Shown here piece after piece: positions 35,527 through 43,349 of a DNA stretch of 64,000 bases. Under the pieces are notes generated by a model. That model did no database searches. It was not told the DNA's origin and worked only from the letters and a program-made list of their open reading frames with translations. Origin of the DNA: Pelosinus fermentans JBW45. Its GTDB lineage: Bacteria; Bacillota; Negativicutes; DSM-13327. Location: positions 404,501 to 468,500 of the forward strand of contig NZ_CP010978.1 of the NCBI RefSeq assembly GCF_000271665.2, given 5' to 3'. How positions within the stretch are numbered: position 1 is the stretch's first letter; the number at the start of each line of letters is the position of its first letter. Both the position numbers and the translations under genes were made by a program.

Positions 35527-36543
35527 ATGAAAGTCATAACCCTGGATTCACCCCTCAAAATCGGTATCAAAAACATCCCCATGCCAGAACGCAAGAATGA
35601 TAGTGAAGTCCTCATTAAAGTCCGTGCCCTCGGCATTTGCGGATCAGACATTGGTGCCTATCGAGGCGTCAATCCCACGGTAAGCTACCCCCGAATCATC
35701 GGTCATGAGATCGGCGGGGAAGTGGTGTCCATTTCAGATAACAGCAAGGGAATTATCGTAGGAGACCGAGTCGTGTTAGAACCCTATCTGCCTTGCTATC
35801 AGTGCTATCCTTGCAGCATAGGCAGAACCAATTGCTGCGAACAGTTAAAAGTCTTAGGCGTGCAGACGGACGGAGGCATGGCGGAGTATGTGACCCATCC
35901 ACTCAACTTAGTACATCTAGTACCTCGTGAAATGGAATGGCAGGAGGTTGCCATGATTGAGCCGTTGACCATCGCTCTTCATGCCAATCATCGCTCCAGA
36001 GTCAAAGAAGGGGAGCATGTTCTCATCATCGGGGCGGGAGCCATTGGGCTATTAGCTGCCCAAGTTGCCATGGTATACGGAGCGGTTCCCATTCTGGTAG
36101 ATGTGGAAGAAAAACGGTTAGAACTGGCAAAAGAGATTGGAATACCCCATACTCTGCATCCCGCACAGGGAAAGGTGATCCAGGAACTCTCCGCCATTAC
36201 CAAGGGACGCATGGCAGAAGTAGTCATTGAAGCCTCGGGAGCTAAAGGAGCCATTCATGGCATGTTTGACTATGTATCTGCCGCAGGACGCATTGCCTTA
36301 GTCGGCTGGCCCAATGGAGAAACGCCGCTCCCTACTGCCGTGATTACCAAGAAAGAACTGGATATCGTCGGTTCCCGCACCAGTGCCAATGAATTCCCTG
36401 AAGCCATTGCCTTACTGCAAAACAAGCAGGTACAGGTACGTGAGATCATCACTCGCGTAGTGATCTTTGATGAGATTCCCGATGCCGTCATGAACATGGC
36501 TGGCTTCCCTGACAAGTTTGTGAAAGTGATAGCGGTGCTGTAA
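35527..36543 (+). CDS. Zinc-dependent sugar-alcohol/sugar-acid dehydrogenase (MDR family)
   Basis: A 338-residue medium-chain dehydrogenase. The catalytic zinc region is CGSDIGAY with GHEIGGEV; the structural zinc site is CYQCYPCSIGRTNCC (four Cys); the NAD(P) loop is GAGAIGLLAA. It resembles L-idonate, galactitol or sorbitol dehydrogenases. AAGGAG lies 8 bp upstream. It is the first gene of a four-gene operon with a kinase, a GntP permease and an SDR, so it probably oxidises a hexonate or polyol brought in by the permease. No regulator is included in the operon. Confidence 0.85.
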   Translation: MKVITLDSPLKIGIKNIPMPERKNDSEVLIKVRALGICGSDIGAYRGVNPTVSYPRIIGHEIGGEVVSISDNSKGIIVGDRVVLEPYLPCYQCYPCSIGRTNCCEQLKVLGVQTDGGMAEYVTHPLNLVHLVPREMEWQEVAMIEPLTIALHANHRSRVKEGEHVLIIGAGAIGLLAAQVAMVYGAVPILVDVEEKRLELAKEIGIPHTLHPAQGKVIQELSAITKGRMAEVVIEASGAKGAIHGMFDYVSAAGRIALVGWPNGETPLPTAVITKKELDIVGSRTSANEFPEAIALLQNKQVQVREIITRVVIFDEIPDAVMNMAGFPDKFVKVIAVL

Positions 36544-36572
36544 ATAAAAAACAAAAACAGGAGGTTGTAATC

Positions 36573-37628
36573 ATGAAAAAGTTTACCTTTGCCCCTGAGA
36601 AAGATATCGATGTCATTGCGGTAGGACGTATAGCCATTGATTTAAACCCCAATGAAATTCATCGTACCTTAGACAAGGTCAATACCTTTACCAAATACGT
36701 AGGCGGTTCCCCTGCCAATATTGCTGTGGGGTTAGCCCGTCTTGGCAAGAAGGTCGGCTTTATCGGTAAAGTATCTGATGATGCCTTTGGCAAGTACGTT
36801 ACCGATTACTTTATGGAAAAAGGAATTGATGTATCCCATGTTACCCCATCCTCAGGCGGAGAAGTCTTAGGTCTGACCTTTACGGAAATCTCCAGTCCTA
36901 CAGAAAGTCAGATTCTCATGTACCGGGAGGGCGTTGCCGATCTTGCCTTAGCCCCTGCAGATATTTCCGAGGATTATATTAAGCGCGCCAAATTCCTCTT
37001 AATCTCTGGAACTGCTTTGGCAGCGAGTCCTTCCAGGGAAGCCTGCTTTTTAGCCATGACCTATGCCAAGAAGCATGATACCAAGATCATCTTTGATATT
37101 GACTACCGAAACTATACTTGGAAATCGAAATCTGAGATCGCCGTATACTACTCCTTAGCAGGACAACGAAGTGATATCCTCATGGGTTCCCGGGAAGAAT
37201 TTGAACTCATGGAAATGCTGGATAAGGGCAATGACATACCTGACTACTGCCTGGCAGACAACTATCTCTTCCATGGGAATCAGATTGTCATTATCAAACA
37301 TGGGAAGAAAGGTTCCCTTGCCTATAGCAGTGATCGAAAGGCCTATAAAGTAGGTTCCTTTTCCGTAAAGCTCTTAAAATCCTTTGGTGGTGGAGATGCC
37401 TATGCTTCTGCCTTTCTCTATGGCATCTTAGAAGGCTGGCAAATGCCCACTTCTCTGGAATTCGCTACAGCCTCAGCAGCACGAGTGGTATCCAGTCATA
37501 GCTGCTCCGATGCTATGTCTACCGCCGAAGAAATTATAAGCTTTATTGCCGATAGTAATGAGAAAGGGACGGTCATCGAGGAAATTCCCTGGAACCAGTC
37601 CATCGAAGGAGGGAGATCATGCCGTTAG
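36573..37628 (+). CDS. PfkB-family sugar kinase, IolC-like
   Basis: A 351-residue ribokinase-type kinase of the 5-dehydro-2-deoxygluconokinase kind. It opens with DVIAVGRIAIDLNP. The substrate region is YVGGSPANIAVGLARLG, and FDIDYRNYTW is characteristic of IolC. The anion-hole and base region reads LKSFGGGDAYASAF, with the catalytic Asp kept. It overlaps the permease start by about ten bases. It probably phosphorylates a keto-deoxy sugar acid produced by the dehydrogenases. IolC function itself is not certain, since no other iol gene is present. Confidence 0.8.
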   Translation: MKKFTFAPEKDIDVIAVGRIAIDLNPNEIHRTLDKVNTFTKYVGGSPANIAVGLARLGKKVGFIGKVSDDAFGKYVTDYFMEKGIDVSHVTPSSGGEVLGLTFTEISSPTESQILMYREGVADLALAPADISEDYIKRAKFLLISGTALAASPSREACFLAMTYAKKHDTKIIFDIDYRNYTWKSKSEIAVYYSLAGQRSDILMGSREEFELMEMLDKGNDIPDYCLADNYLFHGNQIVIIKHGKKGSLAYSSDRKAYKVGSFSVKLLKSFGGGDAYASAFLYGILEGWQMPTSLEFATASAARVVSSHSCSDAMSTAEEIISFIADSNEKGTVIEEIPWNQSIEGGRSCR

Positions 37629-38938
37629 TCATCTTAGCCTTAGGCATTGTCCTCCTGTTTATCCTCATTATCGGTGTGAAGCTCAACAGCTTTCTCTCCT
37701 TGATTCTCGTTTCTCTGGGAGTCGGCTTAGCAGAAGGACTGCCCCTCTTAAAAGTAGTAGATTCCATTGAAAGCGGTGTGGGAGGAACCTTAGGGCATTT
37801 AGCCTTAGTCATTAGCCTTGGTTCCATGCTGGGAAAACTCATGGTAGACAGCGGGGGAGCCCAGCGTATTGCCATGCACCTCATTGATCGGTTCGGTAGG
37901 AAATATGTGAAATGGGCAGTATGCCTGACAGGCTTCATAGTAGGCATTGCCTTATTCTATGAAGTAGGCTTTGTCCTTCTCATACCCTTGGTCTTTACCA
38001 TTGCCCTATCGGCAGAAGTGCCTTTACTGGAAGTGGGCATACCCATGGCAGCCGCCTTATCCGTAACCCATTGCTTTTTGCCGCCCCATCCAGGGCCTAC
38101 GGCTATTGCGGTCATCTTTAACGCTGATCTTGGACTTACCCTGATTTATGGCTTTTTGATTGCCATACCCACGATTATTGTAGCAGGACCCTTCTTCTAT
38201 GAAACCATGAAGGATCTGAATCCTGCTGTACCACAAGGACTGCATAGCCATCAGTCTTTTAAGGAAGAGGACATGCCTAGTTTTGGGTCCAGTCTGTTTA
38301 CCACCTTGATCCCCGTATTCTTAATGGCAGCAGCCTCTCTTACTAAGTTAACTCTTCCCAAGGAATCGTATATTACCCAGTTCTTTGCCTTTGTGGGCAA
38401 TGCGGATATGGCCTTACTCATTGCTGTTCTCGTTGCCTTTTATACCTTTGGTATCAGACGGGGAAAGACCATGGCAGACATGATGGAGTCCGTGCAGCAG
38501 TCCGCCATGACCATTGCCATGATCCTCTTAGTCGTGGGGGGCGGTGGTGCCTTTAAACAGGTGCTCATTGACAGCGGCGTGGGAAAATACATTGCCTCTT
38601 TAATGGCAGGTTCCCAGCTTTCCCCCTTAGTACTGGCGTGGATGATTGCCGCCGTTCTGCGTCTTGCCGTGGGATCGGCAACAGTAGCCGCCTTAACAAC
38701 AGGAGGCATGGTACTGCCTCTCGTTGCAGCAACAGGTGTCAGTCCTGAGCTTATGGTTCTGGCTACCGGGGCAGGCAGTGTCATGGCAGGACCGCCCAAT
38801 GACCCGGGATTTTGGATGTTTAAGGAATTCTTCAATCTTTCCGTAAAAGAGACCATACGCTCCTGGTGCGTGATGGAGACCGCCATTTCCTTTATGGGGT
38901 TGGCTGGCGTACTGCTCATCCATTACGTGATCTCGTAA
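37619..38938 (+). CDS. GntP-family gluconate/sugar-acid permease
   Basis: A 439-residue integral membrane protein with about 12 hydrophobic segments. Family features: ALSVTHCFLPPHPGPTAI (about residues 140-157), GGGGAFKQVLIDSGVG (about 303-318) and the C-terminal AGPPNDPGFWMFKEF. It is a proton-coupled importer of gluconate-like acids. Its start lies inside the end of the kinase gene, with GGAGGG before it, indicating coupling. It supplies the substrate of the operon. Confidence 0.9.
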   Translation: MPLVILALGIVLLFILIIGVKLNSFLSLILVSLGVGLAEGLPLLKVVDSIESGVGGTLGHLALVISLGSMLGKLMVDSGGAQRIAMHLIDRFGRKYVKWAVCLTGFIVGIALFYEVGFVLLIPLVFTIALSAEVPLLEVGIPMAAALSVTHCFLPPHPGPTAIAVIFNADLGLTLIYGFLIAIPTIIVAGPFFYETMKDLNPAVPQGLHSHQSFKEEDMPSFGSSLFTTLIPVFLMAAASLTKLTLPKESYITQFFAFVGNADMALLIAVLVAFYTFGIRRGKTMADMMESVQQSAMTIAMILLVVGGGGAFKQVLIDSGVGKYIASLMAGSQLSPLVLAWMIAAVLRLAVGSATVAALTTGGMVLPLVAATGVSPELMVLATGAGSVMAGPPNDPGFWMFKEFFNLSVKETIRSWCVMETAISFMGLAGVLLIHYVIS

Positions 38939-39005
38939 GGGATTGGTATACAGGTTAGAAGCCGAAAAGAAAGACGATGGAACAGAACGAAAGGATGGAT
39001 GATCA

Positions 39006-39860
39006 ATGAAATTGCCATTTATGATGGATCTAACGAGTAAAGTAGCCGTTGTCACAGGAGGCGGCGGTGTGCTGGGGAGTGCCTTTGCCAAGGCCATTGC
39101 CCAATGCGGGGCAAAAGTAGCCATTGTGGATCTCAATCGTACCAGTGCCGAAGGGGTAGCGGCACAGATTCGCCGAGAAGGAGGCGTGGCCATTGCCGTA
39201 GAGGCCAATGTGCTGGTTCGTGACAGCCTGACAACGGCTCTTGTCAAAATTCATAAGGAATTAGGGCCTTGTGATATCTTGTTGAATGGAGCAGGAGGCA
39301 ATCATCCCGCAGGGACGACAACGAAAGAATATTTGTACCTTGAGGATATGGAGAAGCAGGAGAGCATTCGAACCTTTTTTGATCTGGAACGGGAGGGGGT
39401 AGAGTTCGTCTTTAACCTGAATTTCTTAGGAACCCTGCTGCCCACGCAAATTTTTACCCGGGATATGGTGGCACGCAAGCAGGGCATTGTCATCAACATT
39501 TCTTCCATGAATGCCTATACTCCCTTAACCAAGATCCCTGCCTACAGCGGGGCCAAAGCCGCAGTCAGCAATTTCACCCAATGGCTGGCAGTCCATATGT
39601 CGAAGGTGAACATTCGGGTCAATGCCATTGCCCCGGGATTCTTCTTGACGGAGCAAACCAAGGGACTATTGCAGCGTGAGGATGGTACGTTAACCGAGCG
39701 GGCCCAGAAGGTGATTTCTCAAACGCCTATGGGACGATTCGGTGAACCCCAAGAATTGATCGGGACCTTATTGTGGCTGCTCAGTGAACCCGCTTCCGGG
39801 TTTGTCAATGGAGCTGTGATTCCTGTGGATGGCGGATTTTCCGCCTATTCGGGTGTGTAG
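39006..39860 (+). CDS. SDR oxidoreductase, sugar-acid (mannonate-type) reductase
   Basis: A 284-residue short-chain dehydrogenase. The NAD(P) loop is TGGGGVLGSAFA (about 17-28); NGAGGNHPAGT (about 93-103) is typical of the fructuronate/mannonate oxidoreductase SDR group; catalytic Ser lies in INISSMNAY and YxxxK is YSGAKAA; the C-terminus is VNGAVIPVDGGFSAYSG. It follows the permease by 67 bp, with the same high-GC codon use. Together with the Zn dehydrogenase it would interconvert a hexonate pair. Confidence 0.85.
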   Translation: MKLPFMMDLTSKVAVVTGGGGVLGSAFAKAIAQCGAKVAIVDLNRTSAEGVAAQIRREGGVAIAVEANVLVRDSLTTALVKIHKELGPCDILLNGAGGNHPAGTTTKEYLYLEDMEKQESIRTFFDLEREGVEFVFNLNFLGTLLPTQIFTRDMVARKQGIVINISSMNAYTPLTKIPAYSGAKAAVSNFTQWLAVHMSKVNIRVNAIAPGFFLTEQTKGLLQREDGTLTERAQKVISQTPMGRFGEPQELIGTLLWLLSEPASGFVNGAVIPVDGGFSAYSGV

Positions 39861-39906
39861 GAATAGACTGTACAATGTAGAGAGAGTATACCCCTCATGA
39901 TAAAAG

Positions 39907-39945
39907 GAAGAAGTCCTGCAGGCAATCACTATGCAGAACTTCTTC
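39907..39945 (+). terminator. Terminator of the sugar-acid operon
   Basis: GAAGAAGTCCTGCA (39,907-39,920) pairs with TGCAGAACTTCTTC (39,932-39,945) apart from one central mismatch. Confidence 0.7.
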
Positions 39946-39965
39946 TTCATTTGTTATTCTCCAGG

Positions 39966-40028
39966 ATCTACTTATTGATAATATTCGATAATCATTTTAA
40001 CAGGAGCGTACAAAGGATTCCTCCAATG
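39966..40028 (-). pseudogene. 3' fragment of an ECF S-component gene
   Basis: It matches bases 42,779-42,843, the 3' end of the intact S-component gene, at roughly 85% (shared AATC-TTTTAACAGGAGC and TACAAAGGATTC blocks), in the same orientation. The matching next part of the gene reappears only after the Fic gene (41,211-41,273). The Fic gene therefore interrupts, or has replaced part of, an old paralogous copy. Confidence 0.75.
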
Positions 40029-40055
40029 ATAGGTAATGATTACTCATGTTTTTAA

Positions 40056-40092
40056 AACGTGGGTAATTTTTTCATATTTTTACCTACGTGAT
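40056..40092. promoter_or_regulatory. Inverted repeat upstream of the Fic gene
   Basis: ACGTGGGTAA (40,058-40,067) is matched by TTACCTACGT (about 40,079-40,088), with one internal mismatch. A third TTTACCCAT occurs at about 40,110. It lies about 55 bp before the Fic start and may be an operator. Confidence 0.45.
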
Positions 40093-40144
40093 ATTGATAT
40101 GGAAAGAATTTACCCATATAATGGGATAAAGAGGAGGCGATAAG

Positions 40145-41218
40145 ATGCATGACAATATATTAAATCTTTTACCACCGGATATTGATCTTGAAACAAAAAG
40201 GGTTTTAAAGCAACTTGCCAGATCGCATCGAGCATTGGCTGAATTGAAGGGCTATGCTGATACAATACCAAATAAAAATATTCTTATTAATGCTGTAACT
40301 ATAAATGAAGCGAAAGATAGTTCTGAAATAGAAAATATCATTACAACACATGATGAGTTATTTAAAGCTATGTCACAATCTAATTATAATAATCCTGCTG
40401 CCAAGGAGGTTGTAAATTATCGGACGGCTCTTTGGAAGGGTTATGAGCTAGTCAAGGCAAAAAAAGTCCTAACTACGAATATGATTGTTGCAATCCAACA
40501 AGACATAGAGGAAAATCGTGCCGGTATAAGAAGATTACCGGGGACGGTTTTGAAAAATCAAACAACTGGCGAAATTGTTTATACACCTCCCAGTGGTGAG
40601 CGGGAAATACTTGAACTGATGTCTAACTTGGAAAAGTATCTGAATGATGATTATGATGCGGTTGATCCACTCGTAAAATTGACCGTAATTCATTATCAAT
40701 TTGAATCGATACATCCTTTCTATGATGGCAATGGGCGAACTGGGAGAATCATTAATGTCTTATATCTAGTTCTCAAGGAACTGCTAGATAGTCCCATTCT
40801 GTATCTCAGTAAATATATAATACGAAACAAAACAGCCTACTATCAGCTATTGCAGGAAGTCAGGACCAAGGAAGGTTGGGAGGCATGGGTTCTCTTTATC
40901 TTGGATGGCATTGAACAGACAGCAGAGGAAACGCTATTACTTGTCAAAAGAATTAATGCTTTGGTGGACAAGACTGGGGAAGACATTAAGGGAGTCTTGC
41001 CACGAGTGTATTCCAAAGAGCTAGTAGAACTGCTGTTTTACGAATTTTACACTAAAACGGTTTACATTGAAAATGGTCTTAGTGTTTCTCGAAAAACAGC
41101 TGCAGGTTATTTAGCGGCTCTTGAAGATGCGGGCTTTCTTACATCACAAAAAATCGGCAAAGAACGGATATATCTCAATAAACGCTTATTTGAGGTTGTA
41201 CAAGAAGCGGGAGCTTGA
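40145..41218 (+). CDS. Fic-domain AMP-transferase with autoinhibitory motif
   Basis: A 357-residue protein. The Fic active site is complete: H190-PFYDGNGR-TGRI. The inhibitory motif (S/T)xxxE(G/N) is visible N-terminally as S59-x3-E63-N64, so this is a class II Fic protein that restrains itself. The Fic_N region (MHDNILNLLPPDIDLETKRVL) and a C-terminal winged helix (SVSRKTAAGYLAALEDAGFL) complete the usual three-part layout of the standalone class. It probably AMPylates a protein. GGAGGCG lies 6 bp before ATG 40145. The last two codons and the stop come from the ECF remnant that follows. Confidence 0.9.
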   Translation: MHDNILNLLPPDIDLETKRVLKQLARSHRALAELKGYADTIPNKNILINAVTINEAKDSSEIENIITTHDELFKAMSQSNYNNPAAKEVVNYRTALWKGYELVKAKKVLTTNMIVAIQQDIEENRAGIRRLPGTVLKNQTTGEIVYTPPSGEREILELMSNLEKYLNDDYDAVDPLVKLTVIHYQFESIHPFYDGNGRTGRIINVLYLVLKELLDSPILYLSKYIIRNKTAYYQLLQEVRTKEGWEAWVLFILDGIEQTAEETLLLVKRINALVDKTGEDIKGVLPRVYSKELVELLFYEFYTKTVYIENGLSVSRKTAAGYLAALEDAGFLTSQKIGKERIYLNKRLFEVVQEAGA

Positions 41219-41293
41219 GGCATAAAGAATCAGCATTCTGCCGATGGAAGAAAGGATGATCGCCAGCCAGCGAATAGGAGCTATGTTTCTCTT
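41211..41293 (-). pseudogene. Chimeric remnant: ECF S-component fragment joined to O-methyltransferase 5' end
   Basis: Bases 41,211-41,273 match 42,929-42,991 of the intact S-component gene with about one difference. At the shared CCAGCGA the match then switches to 46,267-46,291, near the 5' end of the methyltransferase coding region (CCAGCGAATAGGAGCT, then GTTTCTCT). In the intact locus these points are 3.3 kb apart, with the TonB receptor gene between them. The scar is thus what a microhomology deletion of the TonB gene and its flanks would leave. Confidence 0.8.
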
Positions 41294-41401
41294 TTTGGAT
41301 ATTTGATTGCAAAACAACGTATGTAAAAAAATGATTGCTTTTTTGCAAAAAAATAACTATACTCTATATTATAATAAATAACGTAAGCGTTCACGTAAGT
41401 C

Positions 41402-41442
41402 AACGCACTATTTTGCCATGTGGCAGAGAGTGCGTTTTTTTT
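41402..41442 (+). terminator. Nested hairpin with T-run upstream of the MFS gene
   Basis: AACGCACT (41,402-41,409) pairs with AGTGCGTT (41,429-41,436), an inner stem TGCCA/TGGCA sits in the loop, and eight T follow. It lies 41 bp before the MFS start, so it is either the terminator of the Fic region or an attenuator in the MFS leader. Confidence 0.7.
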
Positions 41443-41482
41443 GTACCCTCTTGCTAGGTGGTGCATAGTATAAGGGGGTCAT

Positions 41483-42670
41483 ATGTCTCAAGTATCATTA
41501 AAGCAAAGTCTCGCAAAACTTGGCTTTGCACTTTTTCTCACTTATTTATCCGTCGCGATGGCACTTCCTGTCGTTTCTGTATTCGTAATAGAAGTGCTCA
41601 AATTTCCTAACTGGCTAGGGGGGGCCGCTGTCGGTGTCTCCTTCGTTGCAACGATTCTTTCCAGAAAGCACGCGGGAAATTTTGCTGATGCAAAAAGTAG
41701 CAAAAAATGCTTTATGCTCGGCTTTTTCTTCTACATGGCTGCTGCACTTGTTTGCATGGCTGCCGCTATAAGTGGAATGAGTGCCTCAGTAGCATTCGCA
41801 ATTCTTATCGCAGGCCGACTCCTGCTCGGCATTGGAGAAAGCATGGCAACCGTCGGGCTTACAAATTGGCATTTCTCACGCCTCGGCCCAAGCCATTCTG
41901 GAAAGATACTCTCGATTTTTGGGATGGCGATGTACGGCGCATTTGCATTAGGCGGTCCTGTGGGACTTACACTCTATAAGTATTTTGGCTTTGCTTCGGT
42001 TATGCTAGCGTCATCCATTGTGCCGATTATCGGCGTTATCATGTTTCTCACCTCTCCTGAAGTTGTTCCTCATAAAACTACCGAAGCGAAAAAATCGTTT
42101 CTCAATCTTTTGGGAACAATCTGGAAGCAAGGACTTGCCGTTACGCTTCAAGGAGTCGGTTTTGCGGTTCTCGGAGCGTTTATCTTGCTTTATTTTAAAG
42201 AGCAAGGATGGCCGTATGCTGGTGTCGGTCTTTCATTATTCGGAATCGGATTTGTGATAAGTCGGATTCTTTTCGGTGCTCTACCCGATAAAATTGGAGG
42301 AGTAAAAGTCGCTCTCGTTTCGCTTATGGTTGAAACCGTTGGGCAAAGTTTACTTTGGCTTGCACCTCATTATAGTCTTGCATTGATTGGTGCTCTACTT
42401 ACGGGTCTCGGCTGTTCAATGATATACCCGGCTATGGGTGTAGAAGTTATAAAGAGGGTTAGCCCAGAACAGCGCGGCACCGCTTTCGGAGGATTCGCAA
42501 TGTTTCAGGATATTGCCTATGCCTTTTCCGCACCGATTGCGGGCGTTCTTGCCGATAATTTTAGCTATTCTTCAACCTTTCTTTTCGGGTTTATCGCTGC
42601 CGTCGTTGGTATTATCATAGTTCGTTCAATGCGCATCAACAATCTGCCAATAAAGAATACCGAGAATTAG
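41483..42670 (+). CDS. MFS transporter (YhhS/arabinose-efflux type)
   Basis: A 395-residue inner-membrane protein with 12 predicted helices. The loop 2-3 signature appears as SRKHAGNFADAKSSKK (about residues 55-70), and the repeat signature in the second half as SRILFGALPDKIGGVKVAL (about 259-277). ERGTAFGGF-like EQRGTAFGGFAMFQDI (about 330-345) is typical of the YhhS-like efflux group. AAGGGGG lies 5 bp before the ATG. The substrate is unknown; export of small solutes or drugs is the family norm. Confidence 0.8.
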   Translation: MSQVSLKQSLAKLGFALFLTYLSVAMALPVVSVFVIEVLKFPNWLGGAAVGVSFVATILSRKHAGNFADAKSSKKCFMLGFFFYMAAALVCMAAAISGMSASVAFAILIAGRLLLGIGESMATVGLTNWHFSRLGPSHSGKILSIFGMAMYGAFALGGPVGLTLYKYFGFASVMLASSIVPIIGVIMFLTSPEVVPHKTTEAKKSFLNLLGTIWKQGLAVTLQGVGFAVLGAFILLYFKEQGWPYAGVGLSLFGIGFVISRILFGALPDKIGGVKVALVSLMVETVGQSLLWLAPHYSLALIGALLTGLGCSMIYPAMGVEVIKRVSPEQRGTAFGGFAMFQDIAYAFSAPIAGVLADNFSYSSTFLFGFIAAVVGIIIVRSMRINNLPIKNTEN

Positions 42671-42684
42671 TAATCTCGGTATTC
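42655..42684 (+). terminator. Hairpin spanning the MFS stop codon
   Basis: GAATACCGAGA (42,655-42,665) pairs with TCTCGGTATTC (42,674-42,684); the stop codon lies in the loop. The REP-like palindrome follows. Confidence 0.6.
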
Positions 42685-42719
42685 CGCAAGGACTCACTAC
42701 AGAGTGCATCCTATCATAT

Positions 42720-42744
42720 GGGACAGGGACAGGTTCGTTGTCCC
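42720..42744. repeat. REP-like palindrome, lone distal copy
   Basis: GGGACAGGGACAGG followed by TTCGTTGTCCC: the same element family as in the first 21 kb, here isolated between the MFS gene and the ECF operon. Confidence 0.7.
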
Positions 42745-42780
42745 GCAAGATAGACGAGGCGATATCATAGTTAGGTCGAT

Positions 42781-43290
42781 CTATTTATTTATCGTACTTG
42801 CTAATCGTTTTAACAGGAGCATACAAAGGATTCCGCCAATGATTCCGGTGACTAGCTGCGGCCAGCTCATGAGGGCTTTTAATATAGTAGCCTGCTTCTC
42901 TGGAAGAGCAACGATGGAAAAAGCCCAGGAGCTTGAGGCATAAAGAATCAGCATTCTACCGATGGAAGAAAGGATGATCGCCAGCCAGCGATTGTAAGAT
43001 AAGGTCATATGGTAAATCAGTACATATGCCATATTGGTGAATGCCACTGGCAGAATAAAGATGGGTAAGGGTAAGGCTTGCTGAAAGAACGCTACAATGG
43101 GAGCGAGAACAGCCATTCCGAGGGCCGCTTTTGGGCCTGTGATTTCCAATGCTATCAGGAGGCATGCGTTGATGGCGCTGCCCACCACAAACATGGATAT
43201 AAAAGGCGGTACTGGGACAAGGAGTCGAAGAGACTGCAGTACAATCATTAAGGCTAAAAGTAGAGCCGTTCGCACAACTTTCTGATGCAT
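42781..43290 (-). CDS. ECF transporter S-component (cobalamin-type, inferred)
   Basis: A 169-residue membrane protein with about six helices, the size and layout of a substrate-binding S-component (VVRTALLLALMIVLQSLRL start, then the alanine- and glycine-rich helix 3). GGGAGG precedes the ATG. It is the last gene of an operon with a TonB-dependent receptor and an O-methyltransferase behind a cobalamin-type riboswitch, so a CbrT-like role in corrinoid uptake across the inner membrane is inferred. The shared ECF module is not in the window. Fragments of a paralogous copy flank the Fic gene. Confidence 0.75.
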   Translation of the reverse strand: MHQKVVRTALLLALMIVLQSLRLLVPVPPFISMFVVGSAINACLLIALEITGPKAALGMAVLAPIVAFFQQALPLPIFILPVAFTNMAYVLIYHMTLSYNRWLAIILSSIGRMLILYASSSWAFSIVALPEKQATILKALMSWPQLVTGIIGGILCMLLLKRLASTINK

Positions 43291-43349
43291 GGTTTTACCT
43301 CCCGGTCGTGTGAAAGCGTCTGCTATAGATAAAGACGCTTTTAAGTTTT

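Noticed and set aside
36573-37628. Myo-inositol catabolic operon
   Set aside because: Only the kinase is IolC-like; iolB, iolD, iolE and iolG are missing and the permease is of the GntP type.
38693-39247. Minus-strand 184-codon gene across the permease/SDR boundary
   Set aside because: It overlaps two strong genes on the other strand and arises from their GC-rich third positions.
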